DNA from: Molossus alvarezi | Taxonomy: Eukaryota; Chordata; Mammalia; Chiroptera; Molossidae | Direction: 5' to 3' | DNA: 64,000 nucleotides | Assembly (NCBI GenBank): GCA_037176705.1 | Contig: JBAWUJ010000109.1 | Span: 124,001 to 188,000, forward strand | In this document: positions 1 through 10,640 of the stretch, one piece after another | How positions within the stretch are numbered: the stretch's first letter is position 1 | Layout: every line of letters begins with the position of its first letter | Translations under genes and position numbers: made by a program | Notes under the pieces: model-generated | What the model saw: only the letters and a program-made list of their open reading frames with translations | Told to the model about the DNA's origin: nothing | Databases searched by the model: none

Positions 1-180
1 TTCATTTATTATGGTTGTTTCTCTTCCTATTTCTTCTGTTTATTACAGCAGTTTTTTGGTTTTTTTTTGGCATTTCTTGGAGTGCTGGATTGGTGCTAAT
101 ATGTTCCCTTGGCTTTTGTTGTTTATTTGTTTTTGTTTATAATTTGCTTGGAATGCTTTTTATTTCACCTTCTATTTTGG
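1..180 (-). mobile_element. L1 fragment: ORF1 C-terminus and ORF1-ORF2 spacer
   Basis: Reading the minus strand, positions about 178-160 encode KIEGEIK, the conserved end of the L1 ORF1 RNA-binding region. The rest is the spacer between ORF1 and ORF2, and the same text recurs near 40.2 kb and 59.4 kb. The piece is cut off by the window start and joins abruptly to GC-rich non-L1 DNA near 180. It is a dead fragment. Confidence 0.75.
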
Positions 181-268
181 GTGTGGGGACGCGAGAGGCG
201 TGGGCGAGGGCAGAGGCTGGCATAGGTATGCTGAGTGGTCAGCTCTGCTCTGGCTCTGGCTTGGGAAG

Positions 269-620
269 ATGCTGTGGTCACTGACCGGCCCGCAGCTCCT
301 GTGTGCACCTGGTAGGCGGCCCCGCTTGGCCTGTGCTTGGGCTTCCTGGTGCTCAGCTTCCTGCTCCACCTGGTCTTCGTCACCCTGGTCTCTCGTCGGT
401 GGTGCTGCCCTGTGAGGACCTAGTGAGCCTGGAGTTGCAGAAGCTGAAGCAGAGCCTCCCGGAGCACAAGTGCCTGTTTGAGTTGCGGCGAGAGCAGGTC
501 CTGGGCCAGGTGCTGGAGGCAGCAGCCACAGCCTGTTGGTGCTCAGAAATGCCTCCCACCACTGGAGCCTGGACTTCCCCTCTGTGCTCACCTTGGCCAG
601 CACCCTGCTCTCCACCACAG
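269..620 (+). pseudogene. KCNK1-like (TWIK-1) exon 1, frameshifted copy
   Basis: The start MLWSL..G followed by a leucine-rich first membrane segment, then [38 protein letters not shown] and finally [15 protein letters not shown] matches, in order, the first exon of the two-pore-domain potassium channel TWIK-1 (KCNK1): first helix, extracellular cap and start of the first pore loop. In that family exon 1 ends inside the codon before the YG of the GYG selectivity filter; here the match stops there and is followed by GT at 621-622. The length (352 nt) is close to the roughly 355 nt expected. The coding frame changes at least twice (near 310-390 and near 530), with an in-frame stop at 413-415, so no channel can be made. 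No later exon is present in the window. KCNK6 and KCNK7 are related but fit less well. Confidence 0.75.
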
Positions 621-626
621 GTAGGA
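621..626 (+). promoter_or_regulatory. Retained splice donor of the KCNK1-like exon
   Basis: The sequence CACAG|GTAGGA directly follows the exon match at the family's conserved exon 1/intron 1 boundary. Its presence shows the copy came from DNA or unspliced RNA. Confidence 0.6.
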
Positions 627-696
627 TCCCAGTGACCCCGCACCACATGCAATCCCCACCTGGTGCTCCCCACCCCAGGCATCCCCAGTGCCCCTT

Positions 697-773
697 CCTG
701 CCTGCCCCCACCCTGGTGTCACCAGCCCATCCCCCCCTGCCTGCCCCCACCTTGGTGTCACCAGCCACTCCAG
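697..773. repeat. Two-copy GC-rich minisatellite (about 38-39 bp)
   Basis: A CTGCCTGCCCCCACC unit followed by a GGTGTCACCAGCC segment is repeated twice with few differences, within the intron-like DNA after the KCNK1-like exon. Confidence 0.7.
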
Positions 774-873
774 CCTGGCCACCGACCCCTCTCTGGGCCT
801 CACCTGTGGGGACTCGTAAAGGGCAGGCTGGTGAAGTTGAAAGCTTGTGAAGTGGCCTCAGGACCTCACTTGG

Positions 874-3615
874 GTGTGTGATACAGTGCTGGATTTGATT
901 TGCTAATATTTTGTTAAGAATTTTGGCATCTGTGTTAATCAGGGATATTGGCCTGTAGTTTTCTTTTGTTTGTAGTGTCTTTAACTGGTTTGGGAATTAG
1001 GATTATGCTGGCCTCATAAAGTGTGTTTGGAAGTGTTCCGTCTTCTTGGAATTTTTGAAATAGTTTGAAAAGAATGGGTGTGAATTCTTTGAATGTTCAG
1101 TAAAACTCCCCCGTGAAGCTGTCTGAGCCCGTGTTTTTGTTTGCTGGGAGATTCTTGATTATATCTTCAATTTTCTAAGTTGTGATTGGTCTGTTCAAGT
1201 TTTCTATCTCTTGCCTGTTCAGTTCCTGGATAGTATGTATTTCTAGAGATTTGTACATTTGTTCATCTTTTGAATTTTTTTTAGTCAGTATGTTGACTAT
1301 TTGTGCTGTGATATTTGCTGTTCATTTCCTACTACTTTGTGTTGTTTTTGTTTGTTTGTTTGTTTTGTTTTTTTTACTGTTTGCTTGCTTGTTTGTTATT
1401 CTCTCTAGTTTTTTAAGTTTTGGTGTAAGATAGTCAATAAGAAAATCTAGTTTCCTCAGGTAGACATGTATGGTATAAATTTCCCTATGAGGTACTTTCA
1501 CTGAATCCCATTGATTTTGTGTTGCTATGTGTTAATTTTCATTGGTTTCCATGAAGTTTTTAATTTTTTCTTAATCTCCTTGTGAACCCTTTCATTGTTT
1601 AATAACATGCTATTTAGTCTTTATGTGTTGAAATGTTTTTGTGTATTTTTTTGTAATTTATTTCTAGTTTCCCATCTCTTCACTTTCTACCTATGTAAGG
1701 TTTTTGTTGTGAGAAGGGTCCCTTCTAAACAACATATATATGATCTATGCATTCTTATCCATTCAGCTACTCTGTGTCTTTTGATTGGAGTGTTTAATCT
1801 ATTTGTGTTTAAAGCAATTATTGATATGTACTGATTTATTGCAATTTTGATTTATTGTGGTTACATTTCTCTTCCTATTTTCTCTGCTTATTACAGCACC
1901 CCCTTGAACATTTCTTAGATAGCTGGTTGTTGCTAACGTATTCTATTAGCCTTTTTTGTCTGGGAAGCTCTCCCTTTATTTCACCTTCTATTTTCAATGA
2001 TAGTCTTGCTGGATAGGGTAGTCTTGGATTCAGATCCTTGTTTTTCCTTATCGTGATCACTTCATGACTTTCTCCTCTGGCCAGTAGTGTTTTTGTTGAG
2101 CATTCAGCTGATAAGGTTATGTGGTTTTCTTTGTGGGTAATCTATTGCTTATCTCTTGCCACGTTTCAAATTCTATTTCTCTCTTTAATTTTGGCCTGTC
2201 AATTATTATGTGTCTTGATGTGGGCCTCTTTGGATTCTTCTACGTTGAAGCTCTTTGTGCTTCTTGAGATATATGCCATTTTCCTCAACCAAGTTATGAG
2301 TGTTTTCTGATATGATTTCTTCAAATATATTCTCTATTCCTTGCTCATTTTCTTCTTCTCCTGGAACTTCTATGATGTGTGTGTTAGTGTGTTTCATGGT
2401 GTCCCACAGTTCTCTTAGGGTGTCTTTCTGTTTTTTAATTGTTTTTTCTTTTTGGTTTTTTTATTGGGTGATATTTTCTACCCTGTCTTCTAATACACTG
2501 ATCCAATCTTTGTCTTTCTCTGTCCTGCTGTTTATTCCATCCAATGTGTTCTTTATATCTGCTATTTCATTATTTATTTCCAGTTTGTTCATTTTCAATT
2601 TTCTTCATCTTCACTCATGCTGTTGAGCTCTTTACTTATGTTGTTGAGCTTCCTCATAGTATTACTCCTAATTCTAGTTCTGATATTTTGTTTAATCCAT
2701 TTCTCTTATCTCTTCTCCTGTAGAATATCTTGTTCTTTCATTTGGGACTTGTTTTGTTGTTTCACCATTGTGGCTGTCTCAGTGGGTTTTAGAGCCTGCC
2801 AAATTTTTCCTGTGGGTGTTGGTGTTTTTCTGGTTGTGGCTCCCTTTCCTGGGTTTGAATAAGTGTGAAGGAATGCGTGTTAAACACTACTCTCAAAGAT
2901 TATTTTCCTTGGTAGATTGGAAGGCTGAGAAAATGTTCATTTATTCTCTAGCTTTTTCCTGGCGGTCATTCATCTCCTATACTTGATGAATCTCAATTCG
3001 TAGCCCTCAGATGGATGAAAAATTTCTGAGGTATAAGAGGATTTCCAGAGGGTGGGATACATGCTTTCTGTCAGACACTATAAGTTAATGAGCCTCAGTT
3101 TGCATTTTTAGGTCAGCCTGGTGGTGTTGAATTCCTGAGGGAGGGCCATTGCTTCTCCCAAGGCTCTGAGAAGAAGCTCCTCGAATAAGGTGCCTGCTGT
3201 TGTATAAAGTATTAATAAGAGCACAAAACTCCCATTGTCCTTCCCTCCAGCTCTCTTCAGAACCAAGGGTCCTGGACTCTCTCTTCACATTTTCAGTGCA
3301 GACAGCCCTCCCTCTGCTGGAGCCCAAGGTAATTGGTTGTACTTGATTGTGTGCTATTTAAAACCTCTGCTCTCTCTGCTAAAGTAGCCTTCAGCTTTTG
3401 TTTGTGGGCCTCCACCCCAGCCTGCTCTATCACACCTCCACAGTTTCTACCAAGCTCCATTTGGCATCCTCTTTCTGTCTTTGGTTATTCAGGTTCTCTC
3501 AGCTGTTTTTAGTTGGTTTTTCTCAATGTTGTGTTTTTATTTTTGTCGTAGTTTCCGTTTGGTTGTCGGAGGAAATTTGTGTAGCTTCCATTTACTCCAC
3601 TGTCATTTTCCCTAC
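874..3615 (-). mobile_element. Antisense L1, subfamily I: RT part to 5' end, endonuclease core deleted
   Basis: On the minus strand this runs from the 5' UTR (from about 3612) through ORF1 (about 2775-1900), the spacer and the start of ORF2 to the reverse transcriptase N-terminal region, where it stops at 874. ORF1 pieces include an IEVPGEEENEQGIENIFEEI-type segment at 2397-2206 and NPRLPYPARLSLKIEGEIK near 2045-1980. The endonuclease is internally deleted at about 1672, joining its start to its end without the GDFN and YAPN core. Frames are broken throughout. This is copy 1 of a duplicated block whose partners lie at 44.3-48.3 and 48.7-53.7 kb. Confidence 0.85.
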
Positions 3616-3825
3616 CTCTTAATATTTTATAAAATTTAGTTTTGTAATAATACTGAATCACTAAATATAAATACATATGATTTCTTCAACCTCTTCATGA
3701 CATCACAAATATAAACTCACAAACAGAAAACTGAGGTCCTGAGAGAAGACACATGAGAATTCAGGGTAAAAAGAGCTCAAAATCCACATTTCTGGGCACA
3801 TTGGTCATGATCTAAAACACCCCAT
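3616..3825. repeat. Duplicated flank, copy 1, with MIR-like core
   Basis: Non-L1 sequence outside the L1 5' end recurs at 48316-48530 and 53716-53925 with the same neighbours. The part around 3725-3790 (AAAACTGAGGTCCTGAGAGA and a following CAAAATCCACATTTCTG) resembles the core of the ancient MIR SINE. The MIR call is tentative; the three-way repetition is direct. Confidence 0.6.
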
Positions 3826-4045
3826 ACCTATCTATATCTATATCTCTATATATCTATATATATATATCTATATTTATATCATTATCTTTATCTGTATCTA
3901 TATCTATATCATCTATCTATTCTATATCTATATTTATATCTATATATCTATATCTATATCATCTATATCTATATCTATACCTAATCAATCTATATCATCT
4001 GTGTTTATATATCTAATCTATCTATATCATTTATATTTATATCTA
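3826..4045. repeat. TATC/TATCTA microsatellite, copy 1
   Basis: About 220 bases of imperfect TATCTA and TATATC repeats lie between the duplicated flank and an L1 3' end. The arrays at 48530-48725 and 53925-54045 are at the same place in the other copies, with different lengths. Confidence 0.9.
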
Positions 4046-5785
4046 TATAGTATTTATTTTATTCGTAATTATATAATTGATGTACTTTTGTTCCAGATGT
4101 TTTCCCCCAGTAATTCTTCCTCCCTCTCCCTCCCTGCCCTGTCTCCAGCTTTTTTGTCCATGTCCACTGTTCATGCATACATGCGTATATGTTCTGGGGT
4201 TTATCTCTCCCTCACTACCCCCTCTTCTGGGGATTGTCAGTCTGTACACCACTTCTACTTCTTTGGGACTACCCCATTCCTCAGACTGTTACCTTCATTA
4301 TATTCCACAGATAAGTGAGATCATATAATACTTTTCTTTCTTTATTTGGCCTGTTTCACTTTGGATAATACTTTCCAGGTCCCTCCATGTTGTCACAAAG
4401 GATAAGAGATCTTTCTTTCTTACAGCTGCATAGCACTCCATTGTGTATATGTACCACGGCTTTTTTATCCATTCATCTACTGATAGAAATTTAGGCTTTT
4501 TTCAAATCTTAGCTATTTTAAATAGTGTTGCTATGAAAATGGGGGTACATATATTCTTTCTGATTGGTGTTTCAGGCTTCTTAGGGTATATTCCTAGAAG
4601 TGAGATCACTGGGTCAAATGGAAGTTCAATTTTTACTTATTTGAGGTAACACCATATTGTTTTCCATAGTGGCTGCACCAGTCTGCATTCCCATGTCAGC
4701 AGTGTACTGGGGTCCCCTTTCTCCACACCCTCACCAAGACTTGTTGTTTGATAATTTTTTGATGGCGGCCATTCTGACAGGTGTGAGGTGATATCTCAGT
4801 GTTGTTTTAATTTGCTTCTCTCTGATGATTGATGATGTTGAGCATTTCTTCAGATGTCTCTTAGCCATTTGTATGTCCTGTTTAGAGAGGTGTCTATTTA
4901 GTTTCTCTGCCCATTTCTTAATTGGGTTCTTAGTCTTCCTATGGTTGAGTTGTATAAGCACTCTATATATTTGGAAATTAACCCTTATCTGATGCATCAT
5001 CGGCGCATAATATCTTCCAGATAGTAGGATCCCTTTCCATTTTGATGGTTGTTTCTTTTGCTGTGAAGAAGCTTTTAAGTTTGATGTAGTCCCAGGGGTT
5101 CATTTTTGTTTTTGTTTTTTTTTTGGTGTGTATGTATCTGTTGTCTTAGGTGTAGTATCAGTGAAAATTCTTCTATGTTTGAAATTTTGTTTCCTGAACT
5201 TTGTTTTATTATTTGTATGTATTCACACATTACATTTAAGTATTTTATGCATTTTGAGTACATTCCCACATATGGTGTAAATTGGTGGTCTAGCTTCATT
5301 TTTTTTTTTTTTTTTTTTTTTTGCTATTGGCTGTCCAGTATTTCCAACAGTGTTTATTGAAGAGACTGTCCTGACTCCACTGTATGTTGTTACCAACTTT
5401 GACAAATGTTAATTGAGCAAATTGTCTCGGGTAAATTTCTGGATTCTCTATTCTGTTGCATTGACTTATCTACCTGTTCCTGTGCCAGTACCAGGCTTAT
5501 TTTTATTACAGTGGCTATGTGGTATAACCTGAAATCTGGTAATGTAATCATTCCTACTTTCTTCTTCCTTTTGAAGATTTTTGTGGCTATTAGGGGTCTT
5601 TTTTAGTTTTATATAAACATTTGGAGTGTTTGTTCCAGTTCTGTGAAGTAAGTCGTTGGTATTTTGGTGAGGATTGCATTGAATGTATAGATTGCTTTGG
5701 GTAGTATGGACATTTTAATGATGTTAATTTTCTCAATCCATGAACAAGGTATATGCTTTTATTTATTAATATCGTCCTCCACTTC
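4046..5785 (-). mobile_element. Antisense L1 3' part: 3'UTR, ORF2 C-terminus, end of RT
   Basis: The pyrimidine-rich stretch at 4090-4250 is the complement of the purine-rich L1 3'UTR. ORF2 C-terminal sequence follows (TMEYYA-type motif near 4440, cysteine-rich region near 4700, then MKKCS..IIRE and [13 protein letters not shown] near 4730-4880). A 20+ base poly-T tract occurs at 5299-5322. The element ends at about 5785 in a VES SINE tail. Frames are broken. Confidence 0.85.
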
Positions 5786-5813
5786 TTTTTTTTTTTTTTT
5801 TTTATCCTCACCC
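5786..5813 (-). mobile_element. Remnant of a VES SINE 3' tail
   Basis: A T-rich run ending in TTTATCCTCACCC equals the first bases of the antisense VES SINEs at 15.74 and 32.27 kb. The rest of the SINE is missing and L1 ORF2 sequence resumes at 5814, so a deletion started inside the SINE. Confidence 0.6.
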
Positions 5814-6404
5814 TTCTTAGGGACTATTCCTAGAACTGGGATCACTGGGTCAAATGGCAATTCAATTTTTAATTTTTTGAGGTAACACCATATTGTTTTC
5901 CATAGCTGATGCACCAGTCTGCATTCCCACCAGCAGTGTACTAGAGTCCCCTTTTATCCACACCCTCACCAAGACTTGTTGTTTGATGATTTTCTGATGG
6001 CGTCCATCTGACAAGTGTGAGGTGATATCTCATTGTTGCTTTAATTTGCATCAGTCTGATGAATAGTGATGTTGAGCATTTCTTCATATGACTCTTAGCC
6101 ATTTATGTGTCATTTGGAGAGATGTCTATTTAGTTTCTCTGCCCATTTTTTGGTTTGGTTCTTTGATTGAGTTGTATGATCACTCTATATATATTAGAAA
6201 TTAAACCTTATATGATATATCATTGGAAATTATGCTCTCCCATACAGTGAGTTGCCTTTCCATTTAGATGATTATATGTTTTGCTGTGCAGAGGCTTTTG
6301 AGTTTGATGTAGTTCCATGTATTCATTTTTTTTGTTTTGTTTTTGTGTCCTTAGGTTATGTATCAGTGGGAATTCTGTTTTGTATGATGTCTGAAATTTT
6401 GTTG
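5814..6404 (-). mobile_element. Antisense L1 ORF2 fragment
   Basis: ORF2 C-terminal sequence restarts here (ITGSNGNSIF-type text in complement) and runs to a truncation near 6400. The same right-hand truncation point occurs near 55150, followed by the same CTAT-rich spacer, so both descend from one insertion. Confidence 0.8.
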
Positions 6405-6561
6405 TTAAATGCGCATCTATATTTACATCATCTATCTGTAACTAGCTATCTATATCTAACTACCATTTTCCCATCACTTTATCTATCTTCTGTCCACCTA
6501 TCTTCATTCTATTATCTATCAACCATCTATGTACCAACTAATATCTATCTCAAACAGAAGT
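6405..6561. repeat. CTAT-rich spacer, copy 1
   Basis: A degenerate CTAT/ATCT array contains a shared non-repetitive core (CTGTAACTAGCTATCTAT) also found at 55185-55205. It links this block to the right-hand block. Confidence 0.75.
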
Positions 6562-6574
6562 TACATTGTAGTTT
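6562..6574. repeat. Target-site duplication, left copy (13 bp)
   Basis: TACATTGTAGTTT is repeated exactly at 8733-8745, on either side of the L1 at 6575-8732. Confidence 0.85.
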
Positions 6575-7285
6575 ATTTTTATTTAATTAATTCATTTATT
6601 TTTTGTTACGGACTTTTCTCGATTTTTCCCCACTGATTACCCCCTCCCTCTCCCTCCCGGCTTGTATATTGGGTGCATATATGTTTATCTAGGTTATATC
6701 TTCTTGTTGGATAGATCCTTTCAATATTATGTAGTGGCCTTCTTTGTCTCTATTTATGCCCTTTATTTTGAAATTTATTTTATCAGATATGAATATTGCT
6801 ACCCAGCTTTTTTTTCCTTTCTGTTTGCTTGGAAGATTTTTTCCATCCCTTCACTTTCAACCTATGTGGGTCTTTTGTTGTGAGGTGGGTCTCTTGTAAA
6901 CAACATATAGATGCGTCATGCTCTTATCCAATCAGCTACTCTGTGTCTTTTTAAGGGAGTATTCAATCCATTTACATTTACGGTGATTATTGATATGTTT
7001 TCATTTATTGCCATTTTTGTTTAGCGTGGTTCTGTTTTTCTTCCTATTTCTCCTGCTAATTACAGCAGGGTTTTTTTTGTTTTTTTTTTTAACATTTCTT
7101 GCAGTTCTGGTTTGGTGCTAATATATTTCCTTAGCCTTTTTTTTTTTTTTGTCTGAGAAGCTCTTTATTTTAACTTCTATTTTGAATGATAGCCTTGCTG
7201 GGTATAGTAGTCTTGAATTCAGATCCTTGTTTTTCATGACCTTGATTACCTCATGCCATTACCTTCTGGTCTGTAGTGTTTCTGT

Positions 7286-7878
7286 TCAGAAGTCAGCTGA
7301 GAGCCTTATGGGGTTTCCTTTGTAGGTAACATGTTGCTTATCTCTTGCTGCTTTTAGGATTCTCTCTTTGTCTTTAATTTTTGGCAGTTTGATTAATATG
7401 TGTCTTGGTGTGGGCCTGTTTAGGTTCTTCTTACTTGGGGCTCTCTGTGCTTCTTGAACTTGAATGCCTTTCTCCTTCACCAAATTAGGGATGTTTTCTG
7501 TCACTATTTCTTCAAATATATTCTCTAATCCTTGCTCATTTTCTATTTCTACGGACACTCCTATGATGCGAATGTTATTATATTTCCAGTTGTCCCACAG
7601 TTCTCTTTAAGCTGTCTTCCTGTTTTTTTAATTATTTTTTCCTTTTGGTTTTCTGATTGGTTGATTTTTTCTACCCTATCTTCTAATTCACTGATCCGGT
7701 CCTCAGCTTCCTCTATTCTGCTATTTAGAGTTTCTAATGTGTTTTTTATTTCTGATATGCCATGCTTCATTTCTTCTTGGTGATTTTTAATTTCCAACTG
7801 GTTGATTTTCAACATTACTATGTCTGTATTCATGGTGCTCATGTCATTACACATGCTGTTGGGCTTCCTCAAGATCAT
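7286..7878 (-). pseudogene. L1 ORF1 protein, nearly complete, one frameshift
   Basis: The N-terminal part (7878-7561) is a heptad-rich coiled coil with LKINQLEIKNHQEEM and EEAEDRISELEDRVEKI, the trimerisation region of ORF1p. The second part (7558-7286) is in another frame and holds NIFEEIVTENIPNLVKEK and RPTPRHILIKLPKIKDKE, the RNA-recognition and C-terminal region, ending at a stop after RLSADF. A frameshift near 7560 separates the two. ORF1p is an RNA-binding chaperone that coats L1 RNA in the cytoplasm. This is one of the best-preserved ORF1 copies here but cannot give a full protein. Confidence 0.8.
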
Positions 7879-8713
7879 GGCTCTGAATTCTAGTTATGTT
7901 AACTTGCTTAACTGCACCTCATTTAGCTCCTCTTCAGTAGAGGTGTTTTGTTATTTCATTCGGTTTTTGTTTCTTTTTTTCACCATTTTGGCAATCACAG
8001 TGGGCTTTGGAGCCTGCCAACTTTTCCCTGTGGGTGTTGGTGTTCTGCTGTTTGTGGCTCCCTTCCTGGGTTTGAATGAGGGAGGGAGGACCCACTTTAA
8101 ACACCACTGTCAAGTCTAACTTTCCTGGTTAACGTTGCTAGCCCAGGGAATGGTACATTTATCCTCTGGCTTTTTCCCTGGAGGCAAACAGTAGAAGTTA
8201 CTTGAAGAACCTTGACTTCTCAATTGAATGAACAACTCCCTCAGGTGCTCAGGATCAGAGAATTTTCTGAGGGTGGGGCAGATGCTGGTTGGTATTTGGG
8301 CCTCAATTAGCATTCCAAATCCCGAGTGTCCCCACACAGTTCCAGTCCAGTCTGCCTCCCCTCTGCCGGATCCCAAGGTAAGTGGCTGCTGCTATTTTAG
8401 CCTCTGTCCTGGCTCAGCGTTGTAGAGCCACTGTGGAGTTTAACTGAGGGCTCCGCTCACAGCCAAGGCCACCGCTTATAGCCAAGGTCACCACTCACAG
8501 CCAAGGCTCCACTCTCAGCTAAGGCCACTTCCGACCATGGGCTCCCAGCTCCCCTCTCACGTCTCTCCAAGCCTACCAGGATTGAGTCAGTGTCCCTGGT
8601 TATGTGGTCCTTTTAACTGCTTATCTGTTGCCTTTTCCTGATGATTTGTCTTTATTTTTGTTGTAATTCACATTTGGTCCTGGGAGATGGTCTGTGTAAC
8701 TTCCATTAACTCT

Positions 8714-8725
8714 GCCGCCATTTTG
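8714..8725 (-). promoter_or_regulatory. YY1-type motif at the 5' edge of an L1
   Basis: The plus strand reads GCCGCCATTTTG (minus strand CAAAATGGCGGC), the classic YY1 core. It lies within 20 bases of the L1 5' boundary set by the TSD. In human L1 a YY1 site near the 5' end positions transcription initiation; the same role here is inference. Confidence 0.65.
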
Positions 8726-8732
8726 TAATTTC

Positions 8733-8745
8733 TACATTGTAGTTT
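8733..8745. repeat. Target-site duplication, right copy (13 bp)
   Basis: Exact match to 6562-6574. Confidence 0.85.
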
Positions 8746-10117
8746 TTAGTATGGTGCATGTATCCACATGTTGGGAAGCAGTATTCTGTTGATGATCGAG
8801 GAATATTTTTAAATACTTAAGAAACCTACTTATGTACATACAAACACACACACACACACTCTATTGTCAAGCAGGAGACCAGAGTTATTTCCAAGATACA
8901 TCATTCTGTAACACTCTGTATATTACTGGTGAGAACAAGTTCCTTTGTGGTGTCTAGAGAAAAGAATTTCAAATGGCACTCACATGGAAAAGATTAAATG
9001 TGGTGGCAAGTTTTTAGTTGAGATTAAGGGATTTAATACACCTTTGGCAATGTATAGGGTGGGCAGGCTCCAGAAGCAACTACCATGAGTCTTTTGCTAA
9101 TTCACCATATATTTTCCTGGGTCACGGTATGAAACAAAGTACTATTGAAAACATTCAGCCCAACTTTCTAAAATTTCTCTGGCCTGATTTAGGCTCTCCT
9201 CCCATCACATACTTTTTCTGGACCTACTGTGGTTTCACACCTTCAGTCTGATTACCTTTTCAGTTGTTTTTAGGCTAAATTCTGCCCTATTCTGTCATCA
9301 CCCTGGCTGTCACAAGCCATGTCCAAAAGTTCTGTCCCTTCTTCTTGTTTCCACTGTGCAGGTGCCCAGCAGAGAGATTTCCCTTCCTCCTCCCTCTGGG
9401 AATTTTGTCTGGCTCACAACATCTCTGGGGAGATTGTCCTGTCTGTTCTGAGCATGAAGTCTTCTCAGAGGCAGGTTCCTGGAATGTGTGAACGACGTTG
9501 TTAACACTATAGTTTTCATCAATCTCCATGAAATACTGTCCTGATACCTGCTTCAGCTGTTCAGCTTCAGTTTCCCGGTTTATTAAGCTTATTATTTAAT
9601 TCGCTTTTGCTTTCTGATATAAAAGTAGCTACATACACTAAAATTAACTCCATCAAATGCCATATTCAGGTTTCTACATTGTCGTTTTGTGCCACAGTCT
9701 ATCATGTTACTCTAGTCCCTGCAGAGTGTTCTTCTCTGCACTGATTCTTTCAGAAATTTGGGTTAAGGTATTGAATTAAAGCAAAGACATGGACTGGGTC
9801 CCTACATAGATGCCTTTTATCTGTGATGAGGCAAAAACAAGTGGTCTTCTCATCTCCTGGCTCCCTCCCTCTCTTTCATTCTCACTGAAAATGCACAGAT
9901 ACATTGACTGCTGGGTGCAAGGCTTTTAGTTTCCAGGAGTTACCACACATGCTTGTCTGACCAGTTGAATGAAGCCTACATTTTCCTAGAATAAAGTGAC
10001 TAAAATCATGTTTTGATCTGGGGAAAATGTGGGCGAGGTGAGTGTAGAGCCCCTCTGCCCAACTTCACCCCTGCTTCCCCTGCACATACCACACGTGCAA
10101 ATTAACATGTCAGCTTG
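8746..10117. other. No recognised gene or repeat
   Basis: AT-moderate DNA with a short CA run at 8848-8862. A minus-strand frame at 9529-9287 (80 codons, overlapped by a second frame of 70) resembles no family I know and shows no start context or splicing signals that convince me. Confidence 0.4.
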
Positions 10118-10378
10118 AGCACTGGCCAGTTTTTCTAGGTGGTTACAGAGTCAGCCTGTAGACTGAAGGGTTGCAAGTTTGGTTCTGGTCAAAGGTACTT
10201 ACCTGGGTTTCTGGTTTTTTGGTTAACCAACAAACCAGTTTGTGCCTAAAGCAACCAATCAATGTGTATTTTTTACATTGATGTTTCTTCCTCTCTTTCT
10301 CTCCCACTCCCTCCCTCATTTTCTTCATACCATTCTTTCATTCTCTTTAAAATCAATAGAAAAGTATCCTTTGGTGAG
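10118..10378 (+). mobile_element. Old VES-type SINE, sense
   Basis: A tRNA-like head with decayed promoter boxes (GAGCACTGGCCAG, GTTACAGAGTC, then GGTTCTGGTCAAAGGTACTT) leads into a tail with ACATTGATGTTTCTTCCTCT and pyrimidine-rich repeats, ending near a GGTGAGGATCAA motif like other VES tails. It is more diverged than the copies at 11.6 and 32.3 kb. Confidence 0.7.
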
Positions 10379-10640
10379 GATCAACACAAAGAAATATAGA
10401 TTTTATTAATTTACTCACTTTTACGAGGAAATGGCAATGGACAGAACAAAAGTGAGGGCAAGTGTGTGAGAGAGTTAGAGTGTGTGAGAGTGTAAATGGA
10501 TGTGAGCATGGATGAGCAACCACCAGCAATGCATAAACGCAGGACAGAAGATTCCTGTGCTATTGACAAGGGGTAGCCAGCTACCACAGTCAGCAGCTTG
10601 TCAGGGCATTTTTCCATGCCTGGCTGGGAGGCCCCACCAT
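10379..10640. other. No recognised gene or repeat
   Basis: Mixed-composition DNA with GTGTGAGAG repeats near 10465-10490. It may hold the upstream end of the next L1, whose exact 5' start I cannot fix. Confidence 0.4.

Larger units (their letters stand above)
181..873 (+). other. GC-rich island trapped between L1 pieces
   Basis: About 690 bases of GC-rich DNA sit between AT-rich antisense L1 fragments. The island holds a KCNK1-like exon 1 copy, its splice donor, and intron-like DNA with a two-copy minisatellite. Both edges are abrupt. I found no TSD, poly-A tail or SINE ends that would mark it as a retrocopy. Retained intron sequence points to a genomic DNA fragment, not a processed pseudogene. 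Confidence 0.6.
6575..8732 (-). mobile_element. Antisense L1 with complete 5' end, ORF2 almost wholly deleted
   Basis: A 13-bp TSD fixes both ends. On the minus strand: a YY1-type motif at the 5' edge (8714-8725), a 5' UTR with a short GC-rich array (8445-8530), ORF1 from about 7990 to 7190, the spacer, the ORF2 start and part of the endonuclease up to 6664. There the sequence jumps straight into the 3' UTR (6575-6663). Compared with the copy at 55.3-61.2 kb, about 3.6 kb of ORF2 is missing. The element resembles a half-L1 that keeps ORF1 but has no reverse transcriptase. Confidence 0.85.

Noticed and set aside
269..626. Functional KCNK1 exon
   Set aside because: At least two frame changes and an in-frame stop at 413-415, with no other exons nearby.
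3826..4045. TATC arrays considered as a CRISPR-like or regulatory array
   Set aside because: They are simple tandem repeats without unique spacers, in a mammalian genome.
6655..6670. Splicing of L1 RNA as the cause of the ORF2 deletion
   Set aside because: No GT donor or clear AG acceptor is visible when the junction is compared with the full-length copy.
9287..9529. Minus-strand frames of 80 and 70 codons as a small gene
   Set aside because: Two frames overlap with no recognised family, no promoter or polyadenylation evidence, and similar lengths occur by chance here.
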